Source: Pseudomonadota bacterium (GTDB lineage Bacteria; Pseudomonadota; Alphaproteobacteria; Rhizobiales; JAKPQE01). Taken from it: a stretch of DNA of 64,000 nt. A program made the translations under genes and the position numbers. Below the pieces are notes generated by a model. It had not been told where the DNA came from. It ran no database searches and saw nothing but the letters and a program-made list of their open reading frames with translations. This document shows positions 16,931 through 27,932 of this stretch, piece by piece. The stretch spans positions 42,878 through 106,877 of the forward strand of contig JAKPQE010000026.1 of assembly GCA_029572955.1 (NCBI GenBank). The letters run 5' to 3'. Numbering within the stretch: position 1 is the first letter of the stretch; each line of letters begins with the position of its first letter.

Positions 16931-17803
16931 CTACCAGCGCAGGCGCGGCTGGACGCCGATCGGAGTGACGCCGCCGGCGGCGAGCAACTCGGCGAGGCGG
17001 CGCGGATCGGGCGTCTCGACCGGGCCGAGCTCGGCGCCGTGGATGCCGCCGGAAACGAACAGGGCATCGATGCCCTGGGCGGCGGCGCCGGCAAGGTCGG
17101 TGCGCACCGAATCGCCGATGGCCAGCACCCGGGCGCGATCGACGGCGCCGCCCGACAATCCGGCAAGGCTGGCAAGCGCCGCCTCGTAGACTTCCGGATG
17201 CGGCTTGCCGATGACCCGGGTCGGGGCACCGAGGCCGGCATAGACGTCGGCGAGCGCGCCGGCGCAGTAGACGAGATCGCTGCCGCGCTCGACGACCTTG
17301 TCGGGATTGGCGCAGATCATCGCGAGCCCGCGCCCGGCGAGCCGCGTCAGGCTGTCGACATAGTCGTCCGGCGTCTCGGTGACGTCGTCGAAAAGGCCGG
17401 TGCAGACGACGACCTCGGCGCGATCCTCGCCGACCAGGTCGACATCGAGCCCCTCGAACAGGGCATGGTCGCGCTCCGGCCCGATATGGTGGACGCGGGC
17501 GCCGCCATACTGGCCGGCGAGCAGGTCGTGGGTGACGTCGCCGGAGGTGACGAAACCGTCGAAGGCGTCGCCCGGCACGCCGATGCCGGCGAATTGCGGG
17601 CGCACCGACCAGTTCGGCCGCGGCGCATTGGACAGCAGCACGACGTGGCCGCCCTTGGCGCGGAAGGCGCGCAGCGCCGCGCAGGCCTCGGGCCAGGCGG
17701 TGAGGCCGTTGTGCACGACGCCCCACAGGTCGCAGAGGATGCCGTCGTAGCGATCGGCGATCGTGGAGAAGCCGGGGAGAAGATCGATGGTCTCGGTGCT
17801 CAT
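16931..17803 (-). CDS. HAD-superfamily IIA hydrolase (TIGR01459 type)
   Basis: A 290-aa HAD phosphatase of the NagD-like IIA subclass. Motif I is GILCDLWGVVHNG (nucleophile Asp25), motif II lies in VVLLSNAPRP, the Lys motif in GKPHPEVYE, and motif III is LAIGDSVRTDL. Family members hydrolyse small phosphorylated metabolites; the substrate here is unknown. In related genomes this type is found close to ribF, which suggests but does not prove a link to flavin or nucleotide clean-up. It converges with cheZ. Confidence 0.9.
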   Translation of the reverse strand: MSTETIDLLPGFSTIADRYDGILCDLWGVVHNGLTAWPEACAALRAFRAKGGHVVLLSNAPRPNWSVRPQFAGIGVPGDAFDGFVTSGDVTHDLLAGQYGGARVHHIGPERDHALFEGLDVDLVGEDRAEVVVCTGLFDDVTETPDDYVDSLTRLAGRGLAMICANPDKVVERGSDLVYCAGALADVYAGLGAPTRVIGKPHPEVYEAALASLAGLSGGAVDRARVLAIGDSVRTDLAGAAAQGIDALFVSGGIHGAELGPVETPDPRRLAELLAAGGVTPIGVQPRLRW

Positions 17804-17866
17804 GGCGCTGCGATAGGCCGACGCGGGGCGAGGGTCAAGTGGCGGGCGAGGTCCCGGGGTCTCGCG

Positions 17867-19198
17867 CTATCGCGCCGCGACGCGCTTCGGCTCGGCCGGA
17901 ACCGGCCCCTGGAGGATTTCGGCGCGCACGGGCTTGGCCGGCGAGAACAGATTGCCCTGGCCGAACTTCAGATCGAAATCGAGGAGATCGACGACCGCCG
18001 TCTCGGACTCGATGTGGTCGGCGATCAGCTCGATGCCGTGGCGGGCGAGCAGATCGGCGAGATCGGCCGGGTGGATATCCGAGCGCAGCTCGTCGGAGCG
18101 ATGCAGCAGCAGGCCGGCATTGATCTTGAGGAAGCGCACGCCGCGATCGGCGAGGTCGACGAGGTCGGTCTTCAGGTCGCGCACCTGATCGACCGAGAAG
18201 CGGAAGCCGAGATCGGCGAGCGCGCCGAGCGTTTCGATCTCGACCGGCCCCATGGCGCGCACCGTCTTCTGGCTGAACTCCAGCACGATCTGGCCGGCGA
18301 GCGCCCGGTTGGCCTCGAGGAAGCCATGCATCTCCTGCAGCATCGCCGCGTCGACGACGGTGGCGAGGCCGAGATTGCAGAAGATGCCGAGGTCGCGGTT
18401 GCGGGCGGTGAGGCGGCGCAGCACCTGGACGGCGCGGAACAGCACCAGGTTGTCGAGCTTGGCGAGGATGCCCTCGCGCTCGGCGATCGGCAGGAACTCG
18501 CTCGGCCGGATGAGTTCGCCGTCGGGGCCGCGCAGCCGGGTCAGCGCCTCGTAGTAGCGCACCTTGCGCTGCGGCAGCGTCACGATCGGTTGCAGGAAGA
18601 GCTCGATACGGTCGTCCTCGATCGCCGACTTGACGGCCCGCACCAGCTCGGCGTCGCTCAGCGGCTCGTCGCCGACCTTGCGTTCGGCGACCGGGGCGCG
18701 CGTCACCGGCTCCTCCGCCTCGACGACGGCAACGGGGGCGAGCGGCACTGGCGCCGGGCGCAGGTCGAGACGCCGGCTCGCCTCGACGCCGACGGCATGG
18801 GCCTCGCTCGCCTCGTCGCGGGCCCGGCCGACCTCCTCGGCGAGACGGCCGATGCGGGTCTCGAGGCGGGCGAAATCGGTGACGAGGCCGCCGAGCCGGT
18901 CCTCGGCGGTGTCGGTGGCGCCGGTCTCGATCGAGGCGACGCGGTCTTCCAGGTGCTGCACCTCGCGGGCGAGCGTGCCGGAGAAGCGGTTGAGGTCTTC
19001 GAGCCGCGCCTCGAGCAGGCGGCGATCGCGCTCGCGCAGCTTCTGGCCCTCGAGGAGGACGAAGACGAGAATGAGGGCAAGGGCGACGGCCGCCGCCTCG
19101 CCGATGGTCAGGCCGGCGACGCGATAGAGCACGGCGCCGAAGGCACCGGCGATGACCACCATGCAAACGGCAATGACGATGGCGGCGATACGTTCCAT
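17867..19198 (-). CDS. TipF-like membrane protein with degenerate EAL domain
   Basis: A 443-aa protein with two N-terminal membrane helices (residues ~1-50), a long coiled coil (~55-130) and a C-terminal EAL domain (from ~200). This is the architecture of Caulobacter TipF, a c-di-GMP-binding flagellar-assembly factor. The EAL motif itself is kept (YYEALTRL), but several catalytic positions differ: the usual NxS is NLG, the DDFG(T)G loop reads VDQVRDL, and the later AEGVE reads ADHIE. It is thus probably a c-di-GMP sensor, not a phosphodiesterase. The start was placed at MERIAAIVIA, which puts the membrane helix at the N terminus. Confidence 0.82.
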   Translation of the reverse strand: MERIAAIVIAVCMVVIAGAFGAVLYRVAGLTIGEAAAVALALILVFVLLEGQKLRERDRRLLEARLEDLNRFSGTLAREVQHLEDRVASIETGATDTAEDRLGGLVTDFARLETRIGRLAEEVGRARDEASEAHAVGVEASRRLDLRPAPVPLAPVAVVEAEEPVTRAPVAERKVGDEPLSDAELVRAVKSAIEDDRIELFLQPIVTLPQRKVRYYEALTRLRGPDGELIRPSEFLPIAEREGILAKLDNLVLFRAVQVLRRLTARNRDLGIFCNLGLATVVDAAMLQEMHGFLEANRALAGQIVLEFSQKTVRAMGPVEIETLGALADLGFRFSVDQVRDLKTDLVDLADRGVRFLKINAGLLLHRSDELRSDIHPADLADLLARHGIELIADHIESETAVVDLLDFDLKFGQGNLFSPAKPVRAEILQGPVPAEPKRVAAR

Positions 19199-19357
19199 AC
19201 GCGATTCCGGCCCGGGCGTCGGTTCGGGCTCGTCCCGAAGAAGTCTGATTCGGCCCTTTGCGCGATGGTGCCGGAGTTCATTGGCCACGTCAGCCGGAAA
19301 TTGTACCGAAACGGCGAGTTTCTGCGCGGACAACCGCTACCGGCGCCTGCACGGGCC

Positions 19358-19388
19358 TTGACCTTCCGGTGACTGGAAGGGAGATATC
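19358..19388 (+). promoter_or_regulatory. CueR-type (MerR family) promoter/operator of the copper chaperone gene
   Basis: TTGACC (19358-19363) is followed by the dyad ACCTTCC-N7-GGAAGGG (19361-19381) and a -10-like GATATC (19383-19388). The 19-bp spacer and the dyad overlapping the -35 are the hallmarks of MerR-family promoters activated by CueR on Cu(I) binding. It lies 37 bp upstream of the CopZ-like start. No cueR or copA gene is visible nearby. Confidence 0.75.
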
Positions 19389-19424
19389 TCGTCAATCGAG
19401 CTTCTCGAGAAGGAGAGACCGCAA

Positions 19425-19619
19425 ATGATCCACCTCACGGTGACCGGAATGACCTGCCAGGGCTGCGCCCGTTCGGTGAAGGGTGCGATCGGCGCGATCG
19501 ATGAGGCCGCGGCGGTCGAGATCGACCTTTCGACCGGCAAGGTCGACATCGATTCTGGCAAGCCGCTGGAGCCCTTCGTCGCGGCGATCGAGAAGGCCGG
19601 CTTCGACGTCGTCAGGTGA
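19425..19619 (+). CDS. CopZ-like HMA-domain copper chaperone
   Basis: A 64-aa protein made of a single heavy-metal-associated domain. The Cu(I) site is GMTCQGCARSV (MxCxxC), and the C-terminal IEKAGFDV completes the ferredoxin-like fold. Such proteins carry cytosolic Cu(I) to P-type ATPases or to the CueR sensor. The ATG follows AAGGAGAGACCGCA. The upstream CueR-type promoter supports copper rather than mercury or zinc. It is a lone gene between two oppositely oriented genes; the partner ATPase must be elsewhere. Confidence 0.94.
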   Translation: MIHLTVTGMTCQGCARSVKGAIGAIDEAAAVEIDLSTGKVDIDSGKPLEPFVAAIEKAGFDVVR

Positions 19620-19631
19620 GCAGCCCGCCTG

Positions 19632-20350
19632 TCAGAGCGCTTCGCGGACTTCGGCGAGAGAGCGCTTCTGGCGGCCGGCGCCGTCGAAATTCTCCGGCGC
19701 GAGCCAGGCCGCGAAGGCCCGCTCGAGGGCTGGCCATTCGCCGTCGGTCACCGAGAACCAGGCGGTGTCGCGGCTGCGCTTCTTGACGATCATGTGCTGG
19801 CGGAAAACACCCTCGAAGGTGAAGCCGAGGCGGGCGGCGGCCTTGCGCGAGGGCGCGTTCAGCGCGTCGCATTTCCACTCGTAGCGCCGGTAGCCGAGGG
19901 CGAAGGCGTTGGCCATCATCAGCGCCATCACCTCGGTCGCGGCCGGCGTCCGCTGCAGCGCCGGGGCATAGGTGATGCTGCCGACCTCGATCGAGCCGGC
20001 CGGCGGATCGATCCGGAGATAGGCGGCCAGGCCGCAGGGCCGGCCGTTCGCCTTGTCGAGGATCGTGAAGAACACCATGTCGGGCCGGGCGGCGAGGCCT
20101 TCGAGCACCATCGCGAAGTCGGCGAAGGACGAAAACGGGCCATAGGCCATGTAGGTCCAGAGCCGCCCGTCGCGATCCTCGGCGAAGGCCTCGTGGAGCG
20201 CCGCGGCGTGGCGCGCCGGATCGACCGGCTCGAGCCGGCACCAGCGTCCTTCCATCGCGACGGACGGCGGGCGCGGCGGCGGCGTCCAGCCGTCGAGGCG
20301 GGGGCCGACCGGCTGGCCGAGCCCGTTCGTCTCCGGCGCCATCGTCGCGC

Positions 20351-20354
<4 letters not shown>
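19632..20354 (-). CDS. GNAT family N-acetyltransferase (RimJ/RimL type)
   Basis: A 240-aa acetyl-CoA-dependent N-acetyltransferase. The acceptor half has [14 protein letters not shown], the acetyl-CoA region has [19 protein letters not shown], and the C-terminal element [20 protein letters not shown] is the classic RimJ/RimL end. Substrates in this group are protein N termini or amino sugars; none can be assigned. The GTG start overlaps the stop of the acetoacetyl-CoA synthetase gene (GTGA), so translation is probably coupled; an ATG four codons later is the alternative. Confidence 0.88.
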
Positions 20355-22309
<1,955 letters not shown>

Positions 22310-22531
22310 CGTTTCCTCCCCTCGTGGTCACGCCGACCGTCGCTGCGGCCGGGCTCGTCTTGCCTCATCTCTTGCCACACCCGGCTGGTCGCGACCAGCC
22401 CGCCGGATGGCCGATATGCCGAGATTTGCCTTGCGGTCGCCGGCGATCGGGTCTATCGCCGGGGCTGTCCCGGCATCGCCGGCGCGGCGCGGGGACGGGG
22501 CGAAATCGATCAGGAACACCGGAAGCGCGCG

Positions 22532-24337
22532 ATGCGGCGAGTGATCATCGGACTGTCGACGGCGGCGATCGCGGTTGCGGCCGTCGTGGCGATCACGCCG
22601 GTGCTGATCTCGTCGGACACCGTGAAGACCCAGATCGCGGCCCAGATCTCGGACTGGACCGGAGCGCCGGTGACGCTCACCGGCGAGCCCGTCGTCACCC
22701 TCTTTCCCGATCTCACGGTGAAGCTGAAGGGCGTGACCGTCGCCGGTGCGGGCGGCGCCGATGCGCCGCCGCTCGTTGCCATGGACGTGCTGCGCGGCTC
22801 GCTGCGGCTCCTGCCGCTGCTCGGTGGCCGGTTCGAGATTTCCGAGTTCCGCATGACGCGGCCGCGGCTCCATCTGGAGGTCGACGCATCGGGCGCCGGC
22901 AACTGGCAGCTCCTCGACGGCAGCGTGGCGCGCGGCCTTGCGACCGGCAACGGCGATCCGGCCGGCAATCTCAGGCTCGGTACCTTCGTTCTCGCCGACG
23001 GCATCGTGACCTTCGACGACCACCGCACGGGGCGCCATGAGGAGGCGACCAACATCGACCTCGAGGTCGACTGGCCGACCCTCGACAGCCGCGGCTCGGC
23101 CTCCGGCACGCTGGTGTGGCGCGGCGAAGTGGTCGAGACCAACATCTCGGCGAGCGCCCCCCTCGCCTTCTTTTCCGGCGAGAGCAGCGACCTCAGGCTC
23201 GGCCTCGCCTCGCCGCCGCTGCGCGTCGCCTTTTCCGGCACCGCCAACCGGCGGGCCGACCTGCAGCTCGAGGGCGACCTCGACGTTTCCTCGCCCTCGG
23301 TGCGCCGGCTGCTGGAATGGACCGGCAGGCCGGTCGGCCCCGGCGCCACGTTCGGCCCGCTCTCCGTCTCCTCGGCGGTCAACATGGTCGGCCCCTCGGC
23401 CTCGCTCGCCGACGCGACGATCGAGCTCGACGGCAACAAGGCCGAAGGCGTCCTCGCCATCAAGCTCGGCGAGAAGCGGCCGTCGCTGCAGGGGACGCTC
23501 GCGCTCGACACCCTCGACCTTTCCGCCTATGGCGGGCTCCTTGCCGCCGAACCGCCGGCCGCCGGCCAGACCTGGCGCGACGCTGCCATTCCGGCGGCGG
23601 CGCTCGATGCGCTCGACCTCGACCTGCGGGTGTCGGCCGGCCGGGTGCTGCTCGGCAAGGCCAAGCTCGGCCGGACCGCGCTCTCGGCGATGATGCGCGA
23701 CCAGCGGCTGGCGCTCGAGGTCGGCGAGGCGGTGCTCTATGGCGGCCGCGGCGATGGCTCGGTCGTGCTGGAGGCCAGCGCCGCCGGCGTCGAAGGGCGG
23801 GCCAGCGGCTCGCTCTCCGGCGTCAAGCTCGGCGCGCTCCTGCCCGACCTCTTCGCGCATCCGGGGATCGAGGGCGACGCCAGGGTCTCGGCCAGCCTGC
23901 AGGGACGCGGCGCGACCTATCACGCGCTCCTGCGCTCGCTGTCGGGAACGGCCGAGGCGACGATCGCGCCCGGCGCCATTCTCGGCACGGACATCGTCTC
24001 GCTCGTCACCGCGGCGCTCGGCCAGCCGCTGCCGAAGGGCGCCGAGGCCGGCTCGCGCACCGCGTTCGAGACGGCCGAGGCCAAGGTGACGATCGCCGGC
24101 GGCGTCGCCGAGATCGACAGCCTTTCCGTGACGAGCCCGATCCTCGGCCTCTCGCTCACCGGCAGCACCGACCTGGCGGGCGAGGCCTTCGACCTTGCCG
24201 GCACGGCGACGGTCTACGAGCGGCCGGAGACCGCCGATACCGCACACGGACCGACGGTCGCCGAATTGCCGTTCGCCGTCGTCGGCGGCTGGTCGAGCCC
24301 GCTGGTGCTGCCGAGCCTCGGCAAGCTGCTGCGCTGA
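22532..24337 (+). CDS. AsmA-family protein
   Basis: A 601-aa AsmA-like protein anchored by one N-terminal membrane helix (residues ~4-24) with a large periplasmic part. The N-terminal AsmA block is recognisable: LTGEPVVTLFPDLTVKLKGV, then FRMTRPRLHLEVDASGAGNW. The C-terminal AsmA_2-like stretch includes LRSLSGTAEATIAPGAILG and ends with PFAVVGGWSSPLVLPSLGKL. The family belongs to the bridge-like lipid-transfer (VPS13-like) group thought to move phospholipids to the outer membrane. The frame stays open far upstream over the opposing synthetase gene; the true start is the ATG of MRRVIIGLSTAAI. Confidence 0.9.
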   Translation: MRRVIIGLSTAAIAVAAVVAITPVLISSDTVKTQIAAQISDWTGAPVTLTGEPVVTLFPDLTVKLKGVTVAGAGGADAPPLVAMDVLRGSLRLLPLLGGRFEISEFRMTRPRLHLEVDASGAGNWQLLDGSVARGLATGNGDPAGNLRLGTFVLADGIVTFDDHRTGRHEEATNIDLEVDWPTLDSRGSASGTLVWRGEVVETNISASAPLAFFSGESSDLRLGLASPPLRVAFSGTANRRADLQLEGDLDVSSPSVRRLLEWTGRPVGPGATFGPLSVSSAVNMVGPSASLADATIELDGNKAEGVLAIKLGEKRPSLQGTLALDTLDLSAYGGLLAAEPPAAGQTWRDAAIPAAALDALDLDLRVSAGRVLLGKAKLGRTALSAMMRDQRLALEVGEAVLYGGRGDGSVVLEASAAGVEGRASGSLSGVKLGALLPDLFAHPGIEGDARVSASLQGRGATYHALLRSLSGTAEATIAPGAILGTDIVSLVTAALGQPLPKGAEAGSRTAFETAEAKVTIAGGVAEIDSLSVTSPILGLSLTGSTDLAGEAFDLAGTATVYERPETADTAHGPTVAELPFAVVGGWSSPLVLPSLGKLLR

Positions 24338-24436
24338 CGGTCGCGAACCGGGCGGCCGGCCGGCGCTTCGGGTCGCGACAGGATGATCGCTTGTGTATCA
24401 TTCCGGCTGGCGATTCGCGCCATTCGTTCAACCGCG

Positions 24437-24706
24437 ATGTCGAGCGAGCCTTTCCCGCCGATGATGTTCCGGCTGTTATCGACCGCGTTCAAGATCGGCA
24501 TCGCCTCGCTGATTACCGGGGTGGTGCTGTCCTATCTCGACATTTCGGCCGAGCGCGTGCTCGCCGAGGTCGGGATGACGCCGGAACGCGTGCTCGTCTA
24601 TCTGCAGCAGGGGCTGGAATGGGCGCTGCCGAACCTCGTGCTCGGCTCGATGGTCATCGTGCCGGTCTGGATCGTGATCTACCTGTTTCGCCCACCGAGA
24701 GGCTGA
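24437..24706 (+). CDS. DUF6460-like small membrane protein, 89 aa
   Basis: A short integral membrane protein with two hydrophobic helices, around FKIGIASLITGVVLSYLDI and PNLVLGSMVIVPVWIVIYLF, separated by a polar stretch (GMTPERVLVYLQQGLEW). It resembles the DUF6460 family of Hyphomicrobiales, with no known function. The start is uncertain: MSSEPFPP was chosen because it fits the family length; an ATG 18 codons upstream is also in frame and neither has a strong ribosome site. It ends 4 bp before the next gene, so they form an operon. Confidence 0.75.
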   Translation: MSSEPFPPMMFRLLSTAFKIGIASLITGVVLSYLDISAERVLAEVGMTPERVLVYLQQGLEWALPNLVLGSMVIVPVWIVIYLFRPPRG

Positions 24707-24710
24707 CTCC

Positions 24711-26087
24711 ATGAAATCTCCGCTCGCCGCAGCGCCGCTGGCGCTCCTTGCCGTCATGCCCGGCGCGGCCCTCGCGATGGACGGGGTCGCCCCGCCGCCG
24801 GGCGCCGAGCTGCCGATCACGGTGTCGGTCGAGCGGATCGGCAGCGAGGTCGAGCGCGACATCGCCGGCACGCACCGGCCGGGCTCGGTGCGCCGCGTCG
24901 TCGTCTCGGTCCACAACGCGACGGTCGTACCCTTCGCCGGCGTCGTCCTCGTGCTGAAGGCCGACAATGCCGATCTCATCGCCGCCGGCCAGCGCGGCGT
25001 TGCCGACGGGGTGGTGCGGATCGCCATCGCGCCGCTGCCGCCGGGCGGGACGCAGACCATCGACGCGGCGGTGATGCTGACGAGCCCGAAGACCGGGGCG
25101 GAGGCCTTCGCCACGCTCGAGGCGCGGGCCGAGGCCGATCTCTGGGTGTCCTGGCAGGTGACGGGCTGGCGGGTCGGCGACTGCGCCACCGCCTTCCACG
25201 CCGCCCTTTCCGAACTCAATGCCCGCCTGCCGGAGCTCGACCGGGCCGTCGACACGGCCCGCGTCGCCGACAAGAGCCTGCCCGGGCGCTTCCTCTTCAA
25301 GCCGGCGGCCGGCGCCGACAAGGAGACCGCCGCGGCGCTGCGCGTCGCCGGCACGCTCGCCAGCCGGCGCGGCGCCGACCCGTTCCTGTCGTCGCGCGAC
25401 ACGCGCTGGTATCTCGGCCAGATCTACCGCGATCTCAAGGACTACACCGGCCAGCCGGCCAATCCGATGATCTGCACCGGCGCGCGCGAGGTCACCGAAT
25501 TCCTCGGCAAATACGCCGAGCGGGTGGAGAAATACGCCGACGGCCTCGACGCCCAGGCCGAGACGCTGCGCGTTGCGACGGCCGGGGCGATCTCGGCAAC
25601 CTGGACGGCGCTCGGCGCGGCCGGCGACGCGCCGGAGCTTGCCGGCGCCGAGGCCATTCCCGGCATCATCGACCGGCTGATGATCGCCGCCGGCGGTCCG
25701 ACGATCGCCGCGCCGCAGGTGCCGCCGACGGCGACGACGCCGGCGCCGGCCGATCTCCTGCCGCATCCGGGCGGTGCCATGGCCGCCGCGCCCACCGGCA
25801 TGACCGCCGACGGTGTGGTGATCAGCGCCGACCATCCGTTGCCGCGTCCGAACCCCTCGCCCGACCTCTTCCAGGTGTTCCACAAGGCCCGCGCGGCGCT
25901 CTCGGCGAACGGCGCGATCGCCGCCGAGGAAGCGCGCCGCCGCCTCACCGACGTCGTCGGCCAGCTCGAGACCTATTTCTACATCGCCAATGGCGCGGCC
26001 CGGGCCGGCGCGGTGCGCGACACGCTCTACGGCAATCTCGACGGCATCGTCGCGGCGCACGACAAGCTTTGTACGTGCTCGGAATAG
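24711..26087 (+). CDS. Secreted hypothetical protein, 458 aa
   Basis: Not recognised. Signal peptide at residues 1-22 (ALLAVMPGAALA). Residues ~35-150 look like an immunoglobulin-type beta sandwich (RRVVVSVHNATVVPFAGVVL, then PLPPGGTQTIDAAVML). The middle is helical with a conserved-looking block DPFLSSRDTRWYLGQIYRDL, then a Pro/Ala linker (~330-360) and a helical C terminus that ends CTCSE. No membrane anchor is seen, so it should be periplasmic. It starts 4 bp after the small DUF6460-like gene; a strong terminator follows. Confidence 0.72.
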   Translation: MKSPLAAAPLALLAVMPGAALAMDGVAPPPGAELPITVSVERIGSEVERDIAGTHRPGSVRRVVVSVHNATVVPFAGVVLVLKADNADLIAAGQRGVADGVVRIAIAPLPPGGTQTIDAAVMLTSPKTGAEAFATLEARAEADLWVSWQVTGWRVGDCATAFHAALSELNARLPELDRAVDTARVADKSLPGRFLFKPAAGADKETAAALRVAGTLASRRGADPFLSSRDTRWYLGQIYRDLKDYTGQPANPMICTGAREVTEFLGKYAERVEKYADGLDAQAETLRVATAGAISATWTALGAAGDAPELAGAEAIPGIIDRLMIAAGGPTIAAPQVPPTATTPAPADLLPHPGGAMAAAPTGMTADGVVISADHPLPRPNPSPDLFQVFHKARAALSANGAIAAEEARRRLTDVVGQLETYFYIANGAARAGAVRDTLYGNLDGIVAAHDKLCTCSE

Positions 26088-26121
26088 CCACGGGCGAAAG
26101 AACACCAGCTCGCAAAACGGT

Positions 26122-26150
26122 TCGGCCGCCCAATGGGCGGCCGATTTCGT
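26122..26150. terminator. Bidirectional terminator between the secreted protein gene and potI
   Basis: TCGGCCGCCC (26122-26131) and GGGCGGCCGA (26135-26144) form a perfect 10-bp stem with a 3-nt loop, followed on the plus strand by TTTCGT. It lies 34 nt after the plus-strand stop and 25 nt after the minus-strand potI stop, so it can serve both converging transcripts. Confidence 0.75.
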
Positions 26151-26169
26151 TCTCGCGCCCGAGTGCCGA

Positions 26170-26991
26170 TCACGGTGCCGCGGCGGCCATGCGCTCGGCC
26201 TTCTGGCGGGCGACCTCCTGACGCTTGGTCGTTACCGAGGCGATGATGACGCCGATGGTGACGATGACGATCAGCACGGTCGAGACCGCGTTGATCTCCG
26301 GCGTCACGCCGAGGCGCACCTGGCTGTAGATCTTCATCGGCAGCGTCGTCGCGCCCGGGCCGGTGGCGAAGGAGGCGATGACGAGATCGTCGAGCGACAG
26401 GGTGAAGGCGAGCATCCAGCCGGCAACCACGGCCGGCAGGATGATCGGCAGGGTAATGAGGAAGAAGGTCTTCATCGGCGGGCAGCCGAGATCCATCGCC
26501 GCTTCCTCGAGGTCGCGATCGAAGGCGACGAGGCGCGACTGCACGACGACGGCGACGTAGCACATGGTGAAGGTCGTATGGGCCAGCACCACCGTCCAGA
26601 AGCCGCGATCGAGGCCGACCGCGACGAACATCAAGAGCAGCGACAGGCCGAGGATGACGTCGGGCATGACGAGCGGCGCATAGATCATGCCCGAGAACAT
26701 CGTGCGGCCGGGGAAGCGGCCGAAGCGCGTCAGCGTCACCGCGCCGAGCGTGCCGAGCACGGTCGCCACCGACGCCGACAGGAGGGCGACGCGCACCGTC
26801 ACCCAGGCGGCGTCCATCAGTGCCTGATTGCGCAGCATCTCGCCGTACCATTTGGTCGAGAAGCCGGCCCAGACGGTGACGAGGCGCGACTCGTTGAAGG
26901 AGTAGACGACCAGCAGCAGGATCGGCAGGTAGAGGAAGACGAACCCGAGGGTGATCGAAACGACGTTGAACCAGCTCGGCCCCTTCCTCAT
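26170..26991 (-). CDS. potI: Putrescine ABC transporter permease PotI
   Basis: A 273-aa inner-membrane permease with six helices and the ABC-contact EAA loop EEAAMDLGCPPMKTFFLITL. It forms the second half of the membrane channel with PotH. It starts MRKGPSWFNVVSITLGF; its ATG overlaps the PotH stop (ATGA), giving coupled translation. A much longer open frame reading upstream through potH is a shadow. It is the last gene of the potFGHI unit and is followed by a terminator. Confidence 0.94.
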   Translation of the reverse strand: MRKGPSWFNVVSITLGFVFLYLPILLLVVYSFNESRLVTVWAGFSTKWYGEMLRNQALMDAAWVTVRVALLSASVATVLGTLGAVTLTRFGRFPGRTMFSGMIYAPLVMPDVILGLSLLLMFVAVGLDRGFWTVVLAHTTFTMCYVAVVVQSRLVAFDRDLEEAAMDLGCPPMKTFFLITLPIILPAVVAGWMLAFTLSLDDLVIASFATGPGATTLPMKIYSQVRLGVTPEINAVSTVLIVIVTIGVIIASVTTKRQEVARQKAERMAAAAP

Positions 26992-27917
26992 TTGCCTGCC
27001 TCCATCGCCTTCATCTGGCTGTTCTGGAAGACGACGATCGGCACCACCAGAATGAGCAGCAGCAGCACGGCGACGGCGGAGGACACCGGCCAGTCGCGGT
27101 TGTTGAAGAACTCGGACCACAGCGTCTTGCCGATCATCATCGTCTCGGAGCCGCCGAGCAGATCGGGGATGACGAATTCGCCGACGATCGGGATGAAGCA
27201 GAGGAACGAGCCGGCGATGACGCCCGGCAGGGCGAGCGGGAAGGTGATCAGCCAGAACGCCTTGGTCGGCGGGCAGCCGAGGTCGGAGGCGGCCTCCAGC
27301 AGCGTCTCGTCGAGCTTTTCGAGCGAAGCATAGAGCGGCAGGATCATGAACGGCAGGTAGGAATAGACGATGCCGATATAGACCGCCGTGTTGGTGTTGA
27401 TGATGGTCAGCGGCTCGTTGATCGCCCCGACCCAGAGGAGGAACTGGTTGAGCAGGCCCTCCTTCTTGAGGATGCCGATCCAGGCGTAGACGCGGATGAG
27501 GAAGCTCGTCCAGAACGGCAGGATGACCAGCATCAGCAGGGTCGGCCGCCAGGCCTTCGGCGAGCGCGCCATGCCGTAGGCGACGGGAAAGCCGATGGCG
27601 AGCAGGATGAGGGTCGAGACGAGGGCGATGCCGACGCTCGACAGGTAGGACTTCCAGTAGAGCGCGTCCTCGGTCAGCCAGAGGTAGTTGGAGAAGGTCA
27701 GTTCCTTCAGGTCGGCGAAGAACCTCGAAATGCCGGCGGCAAGATCGAAGGCCGGCACGTAGGGCGGCATGGCGATCGCCACTTGCGACAGCGAGATCTT
27801 GAAGACGATGAAGAACGGCGCGAGGAAGAAGACGAGCAGCCAGAGATAGGGGATGGCCACGACGAGCCAGCGCAGCGGATTGGCCTTGTGGCCGGCGCTT
27901 TCGGAGATGTCGCTCAT
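26988..27917 (-). CDS. potH: Putrescine ABC transporter permease PotH
   Basis: A 309-aa permease with six membrane helices and the EAA loop LEAASDLGCPPTKAFWLITF. The sequences SFNNR-like region before the last helix and FCFIPIVGEFVIPDLLGG-like segment are typical of PotB/PotH proteins. A good ribosome site (GGGGAGAG) precedes the ATG. It lies 15 bp after potG and overlaps potI. With PotI it forms the pore of the polyamine importer powered by PotG. Confidence 0.94.
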   Translation of the reverse strand: MSDISESAGHKANPLRWLVVAIPYLWLLVFFLAPFFIVFKISLSQVAIAMPPYVPAFDLAAGISRFFADLKELTFSNYLWLTEDALYWKSYLSSVGIALVSTLILLAIGFPVAYGMARSPKAWRPTLLMLVILPFWTSFLIRVYAWIGILKKEGLLNQFLLWVGAINEPLTIINTNTAVYIGIVYSYLPFMILPLYASLEKLDETLLEAASDLGCPPTKAFWLITFPLALPGVIAGSFLCFIPIVGEFVIPDLLGGSETMMIGKTLWSEFFNNRDWPVSSAVAVLLLLILVVPIVVFQNSQMKAMEAGK

Positions 27918-27932
27918 GTCGCCTCTCCCCGC

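Noticed and set aside
15490..17241. Minus-strand frame of 583 codons over cheY-cheZ
   Set aside because: Opposite two clear chemotaxis genes, with no recognisable domain; codon-bias shadow.
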